A DNA stretch of 64,000 bases from Candidatus Omnitrophota bacterium (GCA_020632475.1 JACKFM010000002.1:52501-116500); one strand, 5' to 3'; counted from the first letter of the stretch, positions 51,055 through 60,398 are shown. The notes: generated from the letters alone by a model not told the origin. Translations and numbers: made by a program.

Positions 51055-51780
51055 TTATGATATTATCTCCAGGGTCCGTCTTTTAGTTTTCCACCGCGCG
51101 GCAATCAAAGAGACTTCAAAAAGAATCAATAGCGGGGCCGCTAGCATCAGTTGGCTCAACGGGTCGGGTGAGGGCGTCAAAACGGCTGCTAGAATAAAAA
51201 TGATCACCACAATGCCTTTTCTGGCTCTGGCCAAATCATCCGCCGACATAATTCCCAGTTTCACAATGCCTACGACAATTACCGGAAAATTAAATAACAG
51301 GCCAAAGGCCACGATCATCCCGATCAAAAACGAAAAATACTCATCGACCGAGAGCAGCGGCTGTAACATCTCGGTTTGAAAAGACAGCAGGAACTGCAAG
51401 CCCCACGGAATAACCATATAGTAGGCAAAACAAACCCCGGTCAGAAAAAGCACGGTCGAGATAAAAATTACGGGATAAACACTCTTCTTTTCTTTTTCGT
51501 ACAAGCCCGGTGCAACAAAAAGCCATGCCTGAAGAAATAAAAAAGGAGAGGAAATAATCAACCCGGTCAGCGCCGCAATTTGTAAATGAATTAAAAATGC
51601 ATCATAGGGCTTATGAAAATAAAGGCCGCTTTGATGAATCCGGCGCAAAGGTTCGGTGAAAAATTCAAGAAGTGTGTCTGAGAAAAAATAAGCCCCTGCG
51701 GCAATAATCAAAAATAGAACAAACGATTTAATAAGCCGGCTTCGCAGCTCTTCCAGGTGTGAGAAAAATTCGAAGGCCAT
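51055..51780 (-). CDS. tatC: Sec-independent protein translocase TatC
   Basis: A 241-residue inner-membrane protein with six helices. It has FFSHLEELRSRLIKSFVLFL at the N-terminus, LFFTEPLRR-type first loop, and FLTGVCFAYYMVIPWGLQFLL in the third helix region. It forms the twin-arginine receptor. tatA/tatB are not in the window. It lies after the beta-glucan cluster on the same strand. Confidence 0.93.
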   Translation of the reverse strand: MAFEFFSHLEELRSRLIKSFVLFLIIAAGAYFFSDTLLEFFTEPLRRIHQSGLYFHKPYDAFLIHLQIAALTGLIISSPFLFLQAWLFVAPGLYEKEKKSVYPVIFISTVLFLTGVCFAYYMVIPWGLQFLLSFQTEMLQPLLSVDEYFSFLIGMIVAFGLLFNFPVIVVGIVKLGIMSADDLARARKGIVVIIFILAAVLTPSPDPLSQLMLAAPLLILFEVSLIAARWKTKRRTLEIIS

Positions 51781-51888
51781 ATGAAAAGAGTTTTGAGTTT
51801 TAGGGAATAAGCTCCAAGTCTTTGTGGTTCAACTGCTCTTTTCTGAACAGATGCGGCTTATTGTTTAAGACTTACAACTTATAACTAT

Positions 51889-53106
51889 TTAGGCTTGAGC
51901 AAAAACTTCGCGGGCAACAATACCAACCACTCCGAGAGCCACGGCATTTTCGCCAAAGGCCGAAGGGATGATTTTGACTTGGTTGGAAGCCTCTTCGACG
52001 GCCCAGTCTTTGACGGCTGTCTTAATGCTGTCAAGCAGAGGTGCCCCGCAATCTTCAATCCCGCCGCCGATGACAACGATTTCGGGATTAAACATGTTGA
52101 CGAGAAAAGCGATTTTTCTTCCAAGGTTAATTCCGGCCGCATCCACAATCTTAAGAGCGAGCGGATCTTTTTCCTTCACACCGCGCACAACGTGTTTAAA
52201 GGTCAGGCGGTTCAAGTCCCCTTCAACAAAATCCTTTAATGTACTCTTCTCCCCTTTTTCCATAGCCGCTTTGGCATCGTCGACCATGCCAAGGTCCATA
52301 CCCCAACGCCCAAGCTGTGTGGCAATTTCATTCGCATATTGCTTCGTTGCCCGCCCGCTGTTAATCCCGAGTTCCCCGGCAGCGCCGGATGCTCCTCGAT
52401 AAATTTCACCGTTGATTAAAATACCGCAGCCTACCCCGGAAAACATGTACAGCATGTGTCGTACATCCCGGTCAAGACCCAGCCACTTTTCTCCAAGCAC
52501 GGCAGCATTGGCATCATTTTCAACAAAGGTCGGAATATTCAGTCTTTTCTCAAACGTATCCTTAATGGAAAGGCATACGGAAAGATCCCGCTCGCCTAAA
52601 CTCTGCGGCCAGCGGATGGTCCGGCCTCGCTCATCGATAATTCCGGGGACACCCACGCCGACGCCCGCGATTTTGTTCCGGTCGATTTCGGCCTTATCAA
52701 TAATTTCAGCGGCCAAGTCGACCATACTCTCGATCACGGCTTCAGAGTTTTCGGGAAGGCGTTCACGTTTAACTTCGGCAATCACGTTAATTTCAAGATC
52801 GACCAGAACACCGACAACGCTCATCATATTAAGACCGACGCCGACGATATATCCGGACTTAGGATTCAATTCAACCAAAACAGGTTTGCGCCCGCCGGTC
52901 GATTCATCCAGCTCCCCCTCAACAACAAGTCCTTTTTTAATATAATGGTTAACGTAATTGGAAACGGTCACGATGTTTAATTCCGTAATTTTAGAAATAT
53001 CGGTCCGTGAAATCGGTCCGTTTTTGCGTATGACTTCCAAAATGGCAAGATTCTTGCGTTCTTTATCCGTAAGAATACGGTCTTTTAAAAGCATTTGCTT
53101 AATCAT
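51889..53106 (-). CDS. ROK-family transcriptional regulator without zinc motif
   Basis: A 405-residue repressor-type protein. The N-terminal winged helix-turn-helix (about 15-80, ISRTDISKITELNIVTVSNY) is followed by a ROK sugar-kinase-like domain with GVGVPGIIDERG, VENDANAAVLGEKW and EIVVIGGGIEDCG. After GAAGELG the conserved His and the CxCGxxGCLE zinc motif are replaced by INSGRATKQYANEI, so it likely does not bind zinc. It probably senses a sugar and controls the adjacent glucan genes. An AAAGGAG site precedes the ATG. Confidence 0.88.
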   Translation of the reverse strand: MIKQMLLKDRILTDKERKNLAILEVIRKNGPISRTDISKITELNIVTVSNYVNHYIKKGLVVEGELDESTGGRKPVLVELNPKSGYIVGVGLNMMSVVGVLVDLEINVIAEVKRERLPENSEAVIESMVDLAAEIIDKAEIDRNKIAGVGVGVPGIIDERGRTIRWPQSLGERDLSVCLSIKDTFEKRLNIPTFVENDANAAVLGEKWLGLDRDVRHMLYMFSGVGCGILINGEIYRGASGAAGELGINSGRATKQYANEIATQLGRWGMDLGMVDDAKAAMEKGEKSTLKDFVEGDLNRLTFKHVVRGVKEKDPLALKIVDAAGINLGRKIAFLVNMFNPEIVVIGGGIEDCGAPLLDSIKTAVKDWAVEEASNQVKIIPSAFGENAVALGVVGIVAREVFAQA

Positions 53107-53186
53107 GAAAAAATGCTCCTTTCACTGCGGCTTGCCGGATTGAATTCTTCCGTTCCCTTTGCGTGTAATCTATTTTAAGAAGACTT

Positions 53187-53217
53187 ATAAACTAAAATTA
53201 TATCCCTAAATAAACTA
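53187..53217. promoter_or_regulatory. Direct repeats around the ROK promoter -10 box
   Basis: ATAAACTA occurs at 53187-53194 and again at 53210-53217, 23 bp apart, flanking the -10 box. Two same-orientation sites about two turns apart could be an operator for the ROK protein (autoregulation), by inference. Confidence 0.35.
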
Positions 53218-53224
53218 TTGTCAA
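53197..53224 (-). promoter_or_regulatory. Consensus sigma-70 promoter of the ROK gene
   Basis: On the minus strand TTGACA (53224-53219), 16 bp, TATAAT (53202-53197), about 84 nt before the ATG at 53106. It shares TTTGACAnnAGTTT and GATATAATT with the promoter of the sugar-binding protein at 59309. Confidence 0.7.
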
Positions 53225-53281
53225 AGCACTACTTAAAGCTTATCCGTGCTGTGGGCCCGGCATCAATCATCAAGGGAGCCA

Positions 53282-55303
53282 TTAGGCATTGGAAAAGTTC
53301 TCTTTCATCAGGAGCTCCTCGCCCGCTTTTCCGATAGGATCCTGATGAAACAGTTCCTTAATGGCTCCATGCGTTAAATAGTTGGTGATGGCCACAAGGG
53401 ACATCCCTTGATCCAGGGCCAGATATTGATAATTAACCTTTCCGTTACCGACATTGACGGAATCATAAAATCCGTACTCTCCGTATAGATCATAATCCAG
53501 CAATTTGCGAATATTGGCCACGGCATCCTCGGGCAGGGTTTCAAGAGCAAGAAAACTTACATGCGGCGTAATAATCCCCCGGTCGGGATAACCCTTAACC
53601 GAAAGGGCCTTAACTCCGTATTCCTTATAGTTCCATCGCCGCCCATTGGTGGTCGATGCCGGTGAAATGCCCCAAACCGGATAGTTCTTAACCTTTAATG
53701 CATAATCTCTTTGTATTTCGGTGGCAATGCGATCGTTATACCCCAAGCCGTCAGACGCCAATTCGGTTTCTTTCAGCACTAATGTCGGCATTAAAAATTC
53801 AAATAGCGATCCTCCCCAGCTTGGAACAAATTTCTTGTCTTCGTACTGATAATATCCTTTGATATACCCCACCTCGTCCTGTTCATCATAAACTTCATGG
53901 GGGGCCTGATTCTGCCACCGCCAGGCCTCGGGCGGAGTACGATAGAGAAACCACCAATGCGTCGACGGAACATCTTTTTTACCAATGGCAAAATAACTGG
54001 TCGCCCGCGCTTCCGAAACCAGCATCCCATAATGATATTGGCCAAAGTTTCTCTCCGGGACATCCAGACCCACAACCAGATGATTATTTTCGGGATCTAA
54101 CAATTCACCAAAGTCCATACCGTCGATCATTTTTGTGACGCGCTCACTGAATTCTTTGCCAAAGGCCTGCCGAACAACCGTTAAAGCAATAGCCAGCCAT
54201 CCGCTGTCAACCGTTGAAACATAACTGCGTCCGATATGCAGCTTTTTGGTATCGTAAAAATTATAAAAAAATCCTTTATATTGACTCAATTGTTCCAGCG
54301 TATCTAAAATCGCATCGGTCATTTCAACCGCTTGCTCGTAAGAAATAAATTCTAATTTCTGCGCTGAAATAATCGACAGTAGATCCATGGCGATGTTGGT
54401 CGGTGACGTGTAATCGGCTGCAAGCGGAGAATCTCCCAGACGAATATGGTCGGTAATCAGCGCTGTTTGCTTGTCGCGTATATTTTTGAAATATTTCCAC
54501 GTGTCATAGGCAATAGATTTTAGAAGGGTTTTTTCATTGAGTTCTTTGATGTAATCTTTGCGGTGTGTTTTCAATTTCACGCGCGGGAAACCGACCAGGT
54601 TGTCGCGGTTACTTTCAAAGGCCGTATCGTTAAATCCAAAAAAAGCAATCTCATCCAGATATAACTCACCTTGTTCACGCCGGTTTCTGGCCCCCATAAA
54701 AAACTGGAGTGAGAAGATCTGGTCAAAATCGATGCCCCTAAAATCAGACAACGGAATAATCACTTCTTGCCAGTCTTCGGTGTTTTTTGTACAAACAGGA
54801 ACAAGATTGGAGTAGGCCTTTTTATGTTTCCAATCCGTCAGGGCAATGCTCAATTTACCGCCATATCCTTCTCCCTCTTGATCCCCGGATGTTGACATCC
54901 GGCATTTAAATGAAAGGTATTTCGCCTGGCTGACATCTAAACGATTCAAAAGTGTTTGAAGGACGGCTTTTTCGGAAGGAAGCAAATTATATTTGACCTG
55001 CAAAGAATATCCGCGCACGCTGCTGCGGGAATCTTTTTTGAAAAGACTGATATCAAAAGCTCCTCCGGCCGGAGCCTTGGTCTGCCAAGGCATTTCACGC
55101 GCATTTTTCAGTTTGCCCGTATTAAAATCATCTATCACGACAAACTGAGGCGAGGTGGCAAGTGATTTTTCATCAGGGAGGGATTTATAAACGGGAAAGA
55201 TCTCCTCATCCGCATCCCGGCCGGGCTCAGCGCCTGCCGGATGCGGATGAAGAATTAAAAGGAACTGCCAAACGAGAATGAAGAGTAGTGGTGTTTTACG
55301 CAC
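53282..55303 (-). CDS. Exported glycoamylase-domain protein with N-terminal beta-sandwich
   Basis: A 673-residue protein with a signal peptide (about 1-25). The first domain (about 50-215) looks like a carbohydrate-binding or CIA30-type sandwich: FVVIDDFNTGKLKNAREMPW near the start and GELYLDEIAFFGF near the end. The second half (about 245-660) is a glycoamylase-like alpha/alpha barrel (GFFYNFYDTKKLHIGRSYVS; GISPASTTNGRRWNYKEYGV; DQGMSLVAITNYL). The related plus-strand gene at 2016 encodes only this second part. It likely cuts or binds beta-glucan outside the inner membrane. Confidence 0.7.
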   Translation of the reverse strand: MRKTPLLFILVWQFLLILHPHPAGAEPGRDADEEIFPVYKSLPDEKSLATSPQFVVIDDFNTGKLKNAREMPWQTKAPAGGAFDISLFKKDSRSSVRGYSLQVKYNLLPSEKAVLQTLLNRLDVSQAKYLSFKCRMSTSGDQEGEGYGGKLSIALTDWKHKKAYSNLVPVCTKNTEDWQEVIIPLSDFRGIDFDQIFSLQFFMGARNRREQGELYLDEIAFFGFNDTAFESNRDNLVGFPRVKLKTHRKDYIKELNEKTLLKSIAYDTWKYFKNIRDKQTALITDHIRLGDSPLAADYTSPTNIAMDLLSIISAQKLEFISYEQAVEMTDAILDTLEQLSQYKGFFYNFYDTKKLHIGRSYVSTVDSGWLAIALTVVRQAFGKEFSERVTKMIDGMDFGELLDPENNHLVVGLDVPERNFGQYHYGMLVSEARATSYFAIGKKDVPSTHWWFLYRTPPEAWRWQNQAPHEVYDEQDEVGYIKGYYQYEDKKFVPSWGGSLFEFLMPTLVLKETELASDGLGYNDRIATEIQRDYALKVKNYPVWGISPASTTNGRRWNYKEYGVKALSVKGYPDRGIITPHVSFLALETLPEDAVANIRKLLDYDLYGEYGFYDSVNVGNGKVNYQYLALDQGMSLVAITNYLTHGAIKELFHQDPIGKAGEELLMKENFSNA

Positions 55304-55409
55304 GCTTTATTTTACCGCGAAATCAGTCAAATGCTTTCGCGTGATTTGCCTCCGTATGATTTCTTCCCGTCGGCATCGCGTAAAATCCGCGTGATTCCGC
55401 TGCTCTTAA

Positions 55410-57851
55410 TTACGCAAGAACGACTTCTACCTTGTGGGTTTTTCCGTCCGAAAAAGCGGGCACAATCTGCGAATTAAGTTTTTTGCCGTCAACGACAATC
55501 TCTTTAACGCCTTTACCTGTTTTATTCGGATTTTTAACCTCGATCTGGTAGGTGGCTTTTCTAAAAAGTCTTTTTATTTTGAAACCGGACCAATCCTGGG
55601 GAATAACCGGATCAATCAAAAGACCTTCGCTGACGGGGCGTACACCCAGTATCCAGTTAAAAACAACCACGGCATACCACGCTCCGGATCCGCTGTACCA
55701 GGTCCAACCACCACGTCCGAATTTGGGCGAGTCGGGTCCGTCCACGTTACCGGGCGTAACATAAGGTTCGGCACAATAAAGATCCGGATCTTCTCCGCGC
55801 ACGATCGGATTGAAGCTTTTGTAGACATCATAGGCATCCTGGTTATTGCCCAAAATAGCCTCTGCCTGAACCGCCCAGGTGCCGGCATGCGTATACAATC
55901 CTCCGTTTTCACGAACCGACGGGGCATAACGAGTAATGTATCCCACCGTGGCGTCGGTTTTATCAAAACCGGGCGTGAAAAGAAGCGGACCGTATTGCTG
56001 ATACAAATATTTTTTTGCGGCCGCCATCGACTGTTTGGCTCTTTCTGGCGTGGCCGAACCTGTAATCACGGCCCATGTTTGAGCATTCAAGAAAATCTTG
56101 GCTTTTTTACATTTCTTGCTGCCCATAATTTCGCCGCTGTCTTTGGTTGCGCGCCAGTACCAGCCGCCGTCCCAAGCCAAACGGTTAATGGTCTTTTTCA
56201 GTTTGTCAGCCTTCAAACGGTATTGCTTGGCCTTTTTCTTATCTCCGCGTTTTTCCATCACCGGCACCATTCGATCCATGATTCCATAGAGAAAGTGGGC
56301 AAGCCAAATACTTTCACCTTTCCAGTGTACGCCGACATGGCTTAAACCATCATTCCAGTCGCACTCCCCGATCAAGGGTAATCCTCTTTTTGAAAAACGG
56401 GTCAGAACTTTGTCAATGGAACGCAGACAATGATCATAGAGAGTTCCCTTGGTCACTTTTTTGGTTTTCGGATCCGGTAAAAACGGAACTACCACATTTA
56501 AAATAGATTGATCATTGGTTTCATCCAGATAATTCAGCGTGATGAAATCAAGCCACAGCAAATCATCCGAACATCCTGTGATCGCACCCATGCCGGTATT
56601 CTGGTGCCACCAGTGATAAACCGTTCCGTCCGGAAACTGCTGTTCGGCATGCATCAAAATTTGCTTCTTGGCAAGTTCGGGTTTGGTGGAAAAGAAAATC
56701 TGACAATCCTGCAGCTGATCACGATAGCCGTATCCTCCGCTGGACTGGTAATAAGCACACTTGGCCCATATACGCGCTGAAATGGCCTGATACTTGAGCC
56801 AGGTATTACTCATAAAATTCATCGATTCATCCGGCGTCTCAATATAGGTCGCTTCGACAAACTCATTCCACATCGCTTTGGCTTTGGCTAATTGCGCATC
56901 CGCAGCTGCCGGAGTTGCATATTTAGCCATAATTTTTTGCGATTCTTTACGCGAACGCGTTGCGCCCAGTGTAAAGACCACGCTTTTCTCCTGGCCGGGT
57001 TCAAGCGTGACATCGGCCTGAAGACTGGCACAAGCATCGCCCCATTTACCCTGGGTGTTTTCAAGACGCCCGTTGACAACGGAGGCGGGAGCGTCCAACT
57101 CACCATAACGTCCAAAAAAGGACTCTTTGTCACCGTCATACCCGGCGGGCGTAACGTTAACACCATGAAAGGCTTCAAGCGGCGTTTCACTCAGTCCCGT
57201 GGAAATAAATCCGGGAACAAGCGCCGGCCGTTTGCGTCCGTAAATACATTTACTTTTTTCATCGATTTCTGTTTCGATAAATGTTTTGTGGAATTCACGA
57301 TGCGTATCCGCGGCATTGCCCAAACACCATTCAAAATAGGAAAACAAACTGAGTTTTCTGCGGCTTGAGCTTTCGTTTTTCAATGTCACTTTCCAGACCT
57401 CGACCGGATCTTTCACGTCAACAAAAACGGTTTTAACCGCACGAATACCGTTTAGAACACTGGTCAGCACCGAGTACCCTTGGCCGTGCCTTACTTCAAA
57501 AAAATCAAATTTGGGCATACACGGTTTCCAGGTTACCGACCAGTGTTTGCCACTTTCATTGTCGCGCACATAAAGGTATTTTCCCCAGTTGTCACGGATT
57601 AAATCCTGTTCCCAACGGGTAATGCGCGAAAGATTTGAATTGCCGCGCCATGAAAACCCGGATCCGTTCTGCGTTTCGATAAAACCATAATCTCCGTTTG
57701 AAATCACGTTCACCCAGGGTCTCGGGGTATCAGGACGCGTGATGACATATTCACGTCCGTCGGCTGTAAAATAACCGTACTTGGATTCAAACTTTTTGAC
57801 TTCCTTTTTCTGTGTCCCGATTTCATTTGCTTGCGCTGCTGCGTTTGCCAT
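55410..57851 (-). CDS. GH94-family disaccharide/oligosaccharide phosphorylase
   Basis: An 813-residue cytosolic enzyme. N-terminal beta-sandwich (about 20-290), then the alpha/alpha barrel with YYQSSGGYGYRDQLQDCQIF and GECDWNDGLSHVG, whose Asp is the general acid position. VRENGGLYTHAGTWAVQAE and DPDLYCAEPYVTPGNVDGP follow. Length matches cellobiose and chitobiose phosphorylases (about 800-820) and is shorter than 1,2-beta-oligoglucan phosphorylase (about 1,100). It releases sugar-1-phosphate; the donor sugar is undetermined. A strong AAGGAG/AAAGGAA site precedes the start. Confidence 0.9.
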   Translation of the reverse strand: MANAAAQANEIGTQKKEVKKFESKYGYFTADGREYVITRPDTPRPWVNVISNGDYGFIETQNGSGFSWRGNSNLSRITRWEQDLIRDNWGKYLYVRDNESGKHWSVTWKPCMPKFDFFEVRHGQGYSVLTSVLNGIRAVKTVFVDVKDPVEVWKVTLKNESSSRRKLSLFSYFEWCLGNAADTHREFHKTFIETEIDEKSKCIYGRKRPALVPGFISTGLSETPLEAFHGVNVTPAGYDGDKESFFGRYGELDAPASVVNGRLENTQGKWGDACASLQADVTLEPGQEKSVVFTLGATRSRKESQKIMAKYATPAAADAQLAKAKAMWNEFVEATYIETPDESMNFMSNTWLKYQAISARIWAKCAYYQSSGGYGYRDQLQDCQIFFSTKPELAKKQILMHAEQQFPDGTVYHWWHQNTGMGAITGCSDDLLWLDFITLNYLDETNDQSILNVVVPFLPDPKTKKVTKGTLYDHCLRSIDKVLTRFSKRGLPLIGECDWNDGLSHVGVHWKGESIWLAHFLYGIMDRMVPVMEKRGDKKKAKQYRLKADKLKKTINRLAWDGGWYWRATKDSGEIMGSKKCKKAKIFLNAQTWAVITGSATPERAKQSMAAAKKYLYQQYGPLLFTPGFDKTDATVGYITRYAPSVRENGGLYTHAGTWAVQAEAILGNNQDAYDVYKSFNPIVRGEDPDLYCAEPYVTPGNVDGPDSPKFGRGGWTWYSGSGAWYAVVVFNWILGVRPVSEGLLIDPVIPQDWSGFKIKRLFRKATYQIEVKNPNKTGKGVKEIVVDGKKLNSQIVPAFSDGKTHKVEVVLA

Positions 57852-57927
57852 ATTCCTTTTAACTCCTTAATGTTTTATTTTCTTTAGAACTTTTAATTAA
57901 TGATTGCAATCTTTCGCCTATGTCTGT

Positions 57928-59211
57928 TTATCTCCCGCCCATTCTTAACTCTTCATTAATTTTGGGTGCGATTTCTTTTAAAACCTCAGCTGCTGTTTTC
58001 TTGCCGTTAAAAACCAAATCCATCTTGGGCATAATGTATTTGTCCTGTATCTCACGCCACGCCGAATGAAAGGGGCTGAAAACAATATGGTTGACCGCTT
58101 CGTTAAGCATTTTTTTATTCGCCGGCGGCAGCGCATCCCCTGCCCAGTTTTCACCCTCGGACACAGCCACTCGCGACGGTTGCGCTAAGCCGCGTTTGGC
58201 CAGACGCTCCTGTCCTTGCGTTCCGGTCAGGGCCTTAATCACTTCCCAGGCTTCCTGCTTATGTTTAGACGATTTCAAAATAGCATACCCGGATCCGCCC
58301 GAACCAAAAGCCCTGTCGCCTTTAGGTCCTTTGGGGAACATGGCAATGTCCCATTCAAAATCATAATTGCGCAGACTTGGTGTCTCCCAAATGCCCGACA
58401 AGAACATGGCCAAGCGGCCGCTGGCAAACATGAGATCAACCCCCATGCCCATATTGGCAAGAGCAACCGGTGTCGGCATGACCTTATAAAGGTTGATTAG
58501 GTCAGAATAAAACTGAAGGCCTTCTATAGAATTTGGAGTATCCAACAGTGTTTTGGTCGGATGCTTGACGTTATCAACAAGCGCTCCGCCGTTACCATAA
58601 ATAAAATCCTGCCACGCCCACCCATAAAAACCGTACTGAACCGTGCGTCCGGCGGCATCCTTCTTAGTCAGGGCCCGGGCCATTCTCAGCATATCATCCC
58701 ATGTCCATTCATCTGTGGGATATTCAACGCCCGCTTCATCAAAAAGTTTTTTATTATAAAAAACACAGGCAAACGGTGCGACGTCACGCGGGATGGCATA
58801 AATGTTTCCGTTCACGGTAAAACGATCTAAAATTCTTTCAAAAAAAGCTTCCTTGGAAAAGGACTCACCGCTTTCACTAATATAGGGTGTCAAATTTTCA
58901 AGAACGCCTTTGCTTGCGAAGGTCACAAAATAATCCACTTCCGTCGCAATAATATCCGGTGCGGCTCCGCCGGCAATGCGCGTTAAAATTTTACTGTCAT
59001 ATCCGGAATAAGGCGTATGCTCAAAAATAATTTTGATGTTGGGGTGGGCTGTCTTCCATTCTTTGATTGAGTTCGTAATAATATCAATTTCTTCGGGGCT
59101 TCCCCAAAAAGCAACTTTGACGGGCGTGCTGTCATCAGCAACATTACTTTTACCACAGCCGGAAATGGCCAGGCTCATACAGATAAAACCGAACAGAAGT
59201 ATTTTTTTCAC
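57928..59211 (-). CDS. Sugar ABC transporter substrate-binding lipoprotein (family 1)
   Basis: A 427-residue lipoprotein with GTG start and lipobox LAISGC (Cys19). It has the family 1 solute-binding layout with WGSPEEIDIITNSIKEWK near the start, EWTWDDMLRMARALTKKDAAG, and ASGRLAMFLSGIWE. It would bind oligosaccharides for import, but no permease or ATPase gene follows in this operon, so those must be elsewhere. First gene of the glucan operon. Confidence 0.88.
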   Translation of the reverse strand: MKKILLFGFICMSLAISGCGKSNVADDSTPVKVAFWGSPEEIDIITNSIKEWKTAHPNIKIIFEHTPYSGYDSKILTRIAGGAAPDIIATEVDYFVTFASKGVLENLTPYISESGESFSKEAFFERILDRFTVNGNIYAIPRDVAPFACVFYNKKLFDEAGVEYPTDEWTWDDMLRMARALTKKDAAGRTVQYGFYGWAWQDFIYGNGGALVDNVKHPTKTLLDTPNSIEGLQFYSDLINLYKVMPTPVALANMGMGVDLMFASGRLAMFLSGIWETPSLRNYDFEWDIAMFPKGPKGDRAFGSGGSGYAILKSSKHKQEAWEVIKALTGTQGQERLAKRGLAQPSRVAVSEGENWAGDALPPANKKMLNEAVNHIVFSPFHSAWREIQDKYIMPKMDLVFNGKKTAAEVLKEIAPKINEELRMGGR

Positions 59212-59308
59212 GATTATTTTTCTCTCGTTTGTTTAATGTGTTTGTGTGTTTTTGGAGGGTAAAAACTTCGTGCTCAACAAGCAGACGGCGCCCCTAAAAA
59301 GTTCGGGA

Positions 59309-59336
59309 ATTATATCACACTGGAAACTGATGTCAA
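59309..59336 (-). promoter_or_regulatory. Consensus sigma-70 promoter of the glucan operon
   Basis: On the minus strand TTGACA (59336-59331), 16 bp, TATAAT (59314-59309). Transcription would begin about 59302, giving a leader of about 90 nt before the GTG at 59211. Both boxes are perfect matches. Confidence 0.75.
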
Positions 59337-59342
59337 ACATGG

Positions 59343-59459
59343 CTAGCGTCTCTTCAACTTTGAAGCTGTTCGTTGCTGCATTCAAAATTGCTAGAGGAGC
59401 TTGTGCGTCTACCAATAAAATCAAATTGCTGCTCGCTCTGGCCTGCCTGCCGCCTCTAG
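59343..59459 (+). repeat. CTAG-bounded repeat, copy F (117 bp)
   Basis: It starts CTAGCGTCTCTTCAACTTTG and ends CTGCCGCCTCTAG. The 5' half (CTCTTCAACTTTGAAG and TTCAAAATTGCTAGAGG) matches copies C, D and E, while the 3' half diverges. The last base lies 1 bp from the parB stop codon at 59461. Its minus-strand reading contains the ORF fragment discussed in the findings. Confidence 0.7.
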
Positions 59460-59460
59460 C

Positions 59461-60396
59461 CTACTGCCTGGGCAGATTCATTCGCTCAAGAATACGGTCT
59501 AAATCATCCAGGGAGAAATATTGAATCTCCAGACGTCCCTGATTCTGACTCTTTTTGGGATAGAGTTTAACGTGCGTTCCAAAGTGGCGCGAGAGCCTTT
59601 CCTCAAGATCCACAATTTCGGGGGTTAAGTTGCGGGCCCGTTTGGCATTGCGTTTACGCGAAAGGCTCTGATTGACCATAGCCTCAACCTGGCGGACTGA
59701 AAGGTTTTCTTTAACAATTCGCTTGGCCAGATGCCGCTGATGTTCAGGCGACACCAGTGAAAGTAACGCCCGCGCATGTCCGGCCTGAAGGAATCCATCT
59801 TCAATTAAATTACGAACCTCTTGCGGCAGCTGCAGTAACCGCAGGGTATTTGTCACCGCCGAACGGCTTTTCCCCACCTTTTGAGCCACCTGCTCCTGGG
59901 ACAACATGCGCTCTTCCACCAGACGCCGAAAGGCCTCGGCCTCTTCAAGAACATTCAGATCCTGACGTTGAATATTTTCGATCAAGGCCCATTCTAAAAA
60001 CTCATTGTCCGCAATATCTTTGATCACAATCGGTATTTGCGAAAGGCCGCAAAGCTTGGCGGCACGAAACCGCCGTTCGCCGCAAATAATTTCATATTGA
60101 TCCAGCCCCTGCCCTTTAACGACTACGGGCTGAAGGATCCCCTTTTCCTTAATAGAAGCTGCCAGCTCATCAATTCCGGCCGGGTCAAACTCCCGGCGCA
60201 CCTGATCCCGGTTCGGTTTAACCTGATCAATATCCACAATCCGAAAAGCCTGATTCTGCTGAGGCTGTTTGGGTGTAGCTCCGCTTTCTGTGACGGCTGG
60301 CGGATTTTGCACCTGAGTTGTTTTGGCCGGCTCTTGTTTTTTAACATAAGTGTCTGGTATTAAAGCACTTAAGCCTTTACCCAATGCCTTTTTCAT
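59461..60396 (-). CDS. parB: Chromosome partitioning protein ParB
   Basis: CTP-dependent DNA clamp that loads at parS. 311 residues. It starts MKKALGKGLSALIPDTY. The central ParB domain has QPVVVKGQGLDQYEIICGERRFRAAKL and the helix-turn-helix VAQKVGKSRSAVTNTLRLL near residue 185. The C-terminal dimerisation domain ends in the basic-to-acidic tail LDDLDRILERM. It follows parA by 2 bp. Confidence 0.96.
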   Translation of the reverse strand: MKKALGKGLSALIPDTYVKKQEPAKTTQVQNPPAVTESGATPKQPQQNQAFRIVDIDQVKPNRDQVRREFDPAGIDELAASIKEKGILQPVVVKGQGLDQYEIICGERRFRAAKLCGLSQIPIVIKDIADNEFLEWALIENIQRQDLNVLEEAEAFRRLVEERMLSQEQVAQKVGKSRSAVTNTLRLLQLPQEVRNLIEDGFLQAGHARALLSLVSPEHQRHLAKRIVKENLSVRQVEAMVNQSLSRKRNAKRARNLTPEIVDLEERLSRHFGTHVKLYPKKSQNQGRLEIQYFSLDDLDRILERMNLPRQ

Positions 60397-60398
60397 GT

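Noticed and set aside
55434..56345. Long plus-strand ORF opposite the GH94 gene
   Set aside because: It is antisense to a well-supported enzyme gene and its translation has no recognisable family; it is a shadow of codon bias.
59233..59424. 63-residue minus-strand ORF upstream of the sugar-binding protein
   Set aside because: It lies across repeat F and a consensus promoter; the likeness to the cysH extension is repeat DNA, not a conserved protein.
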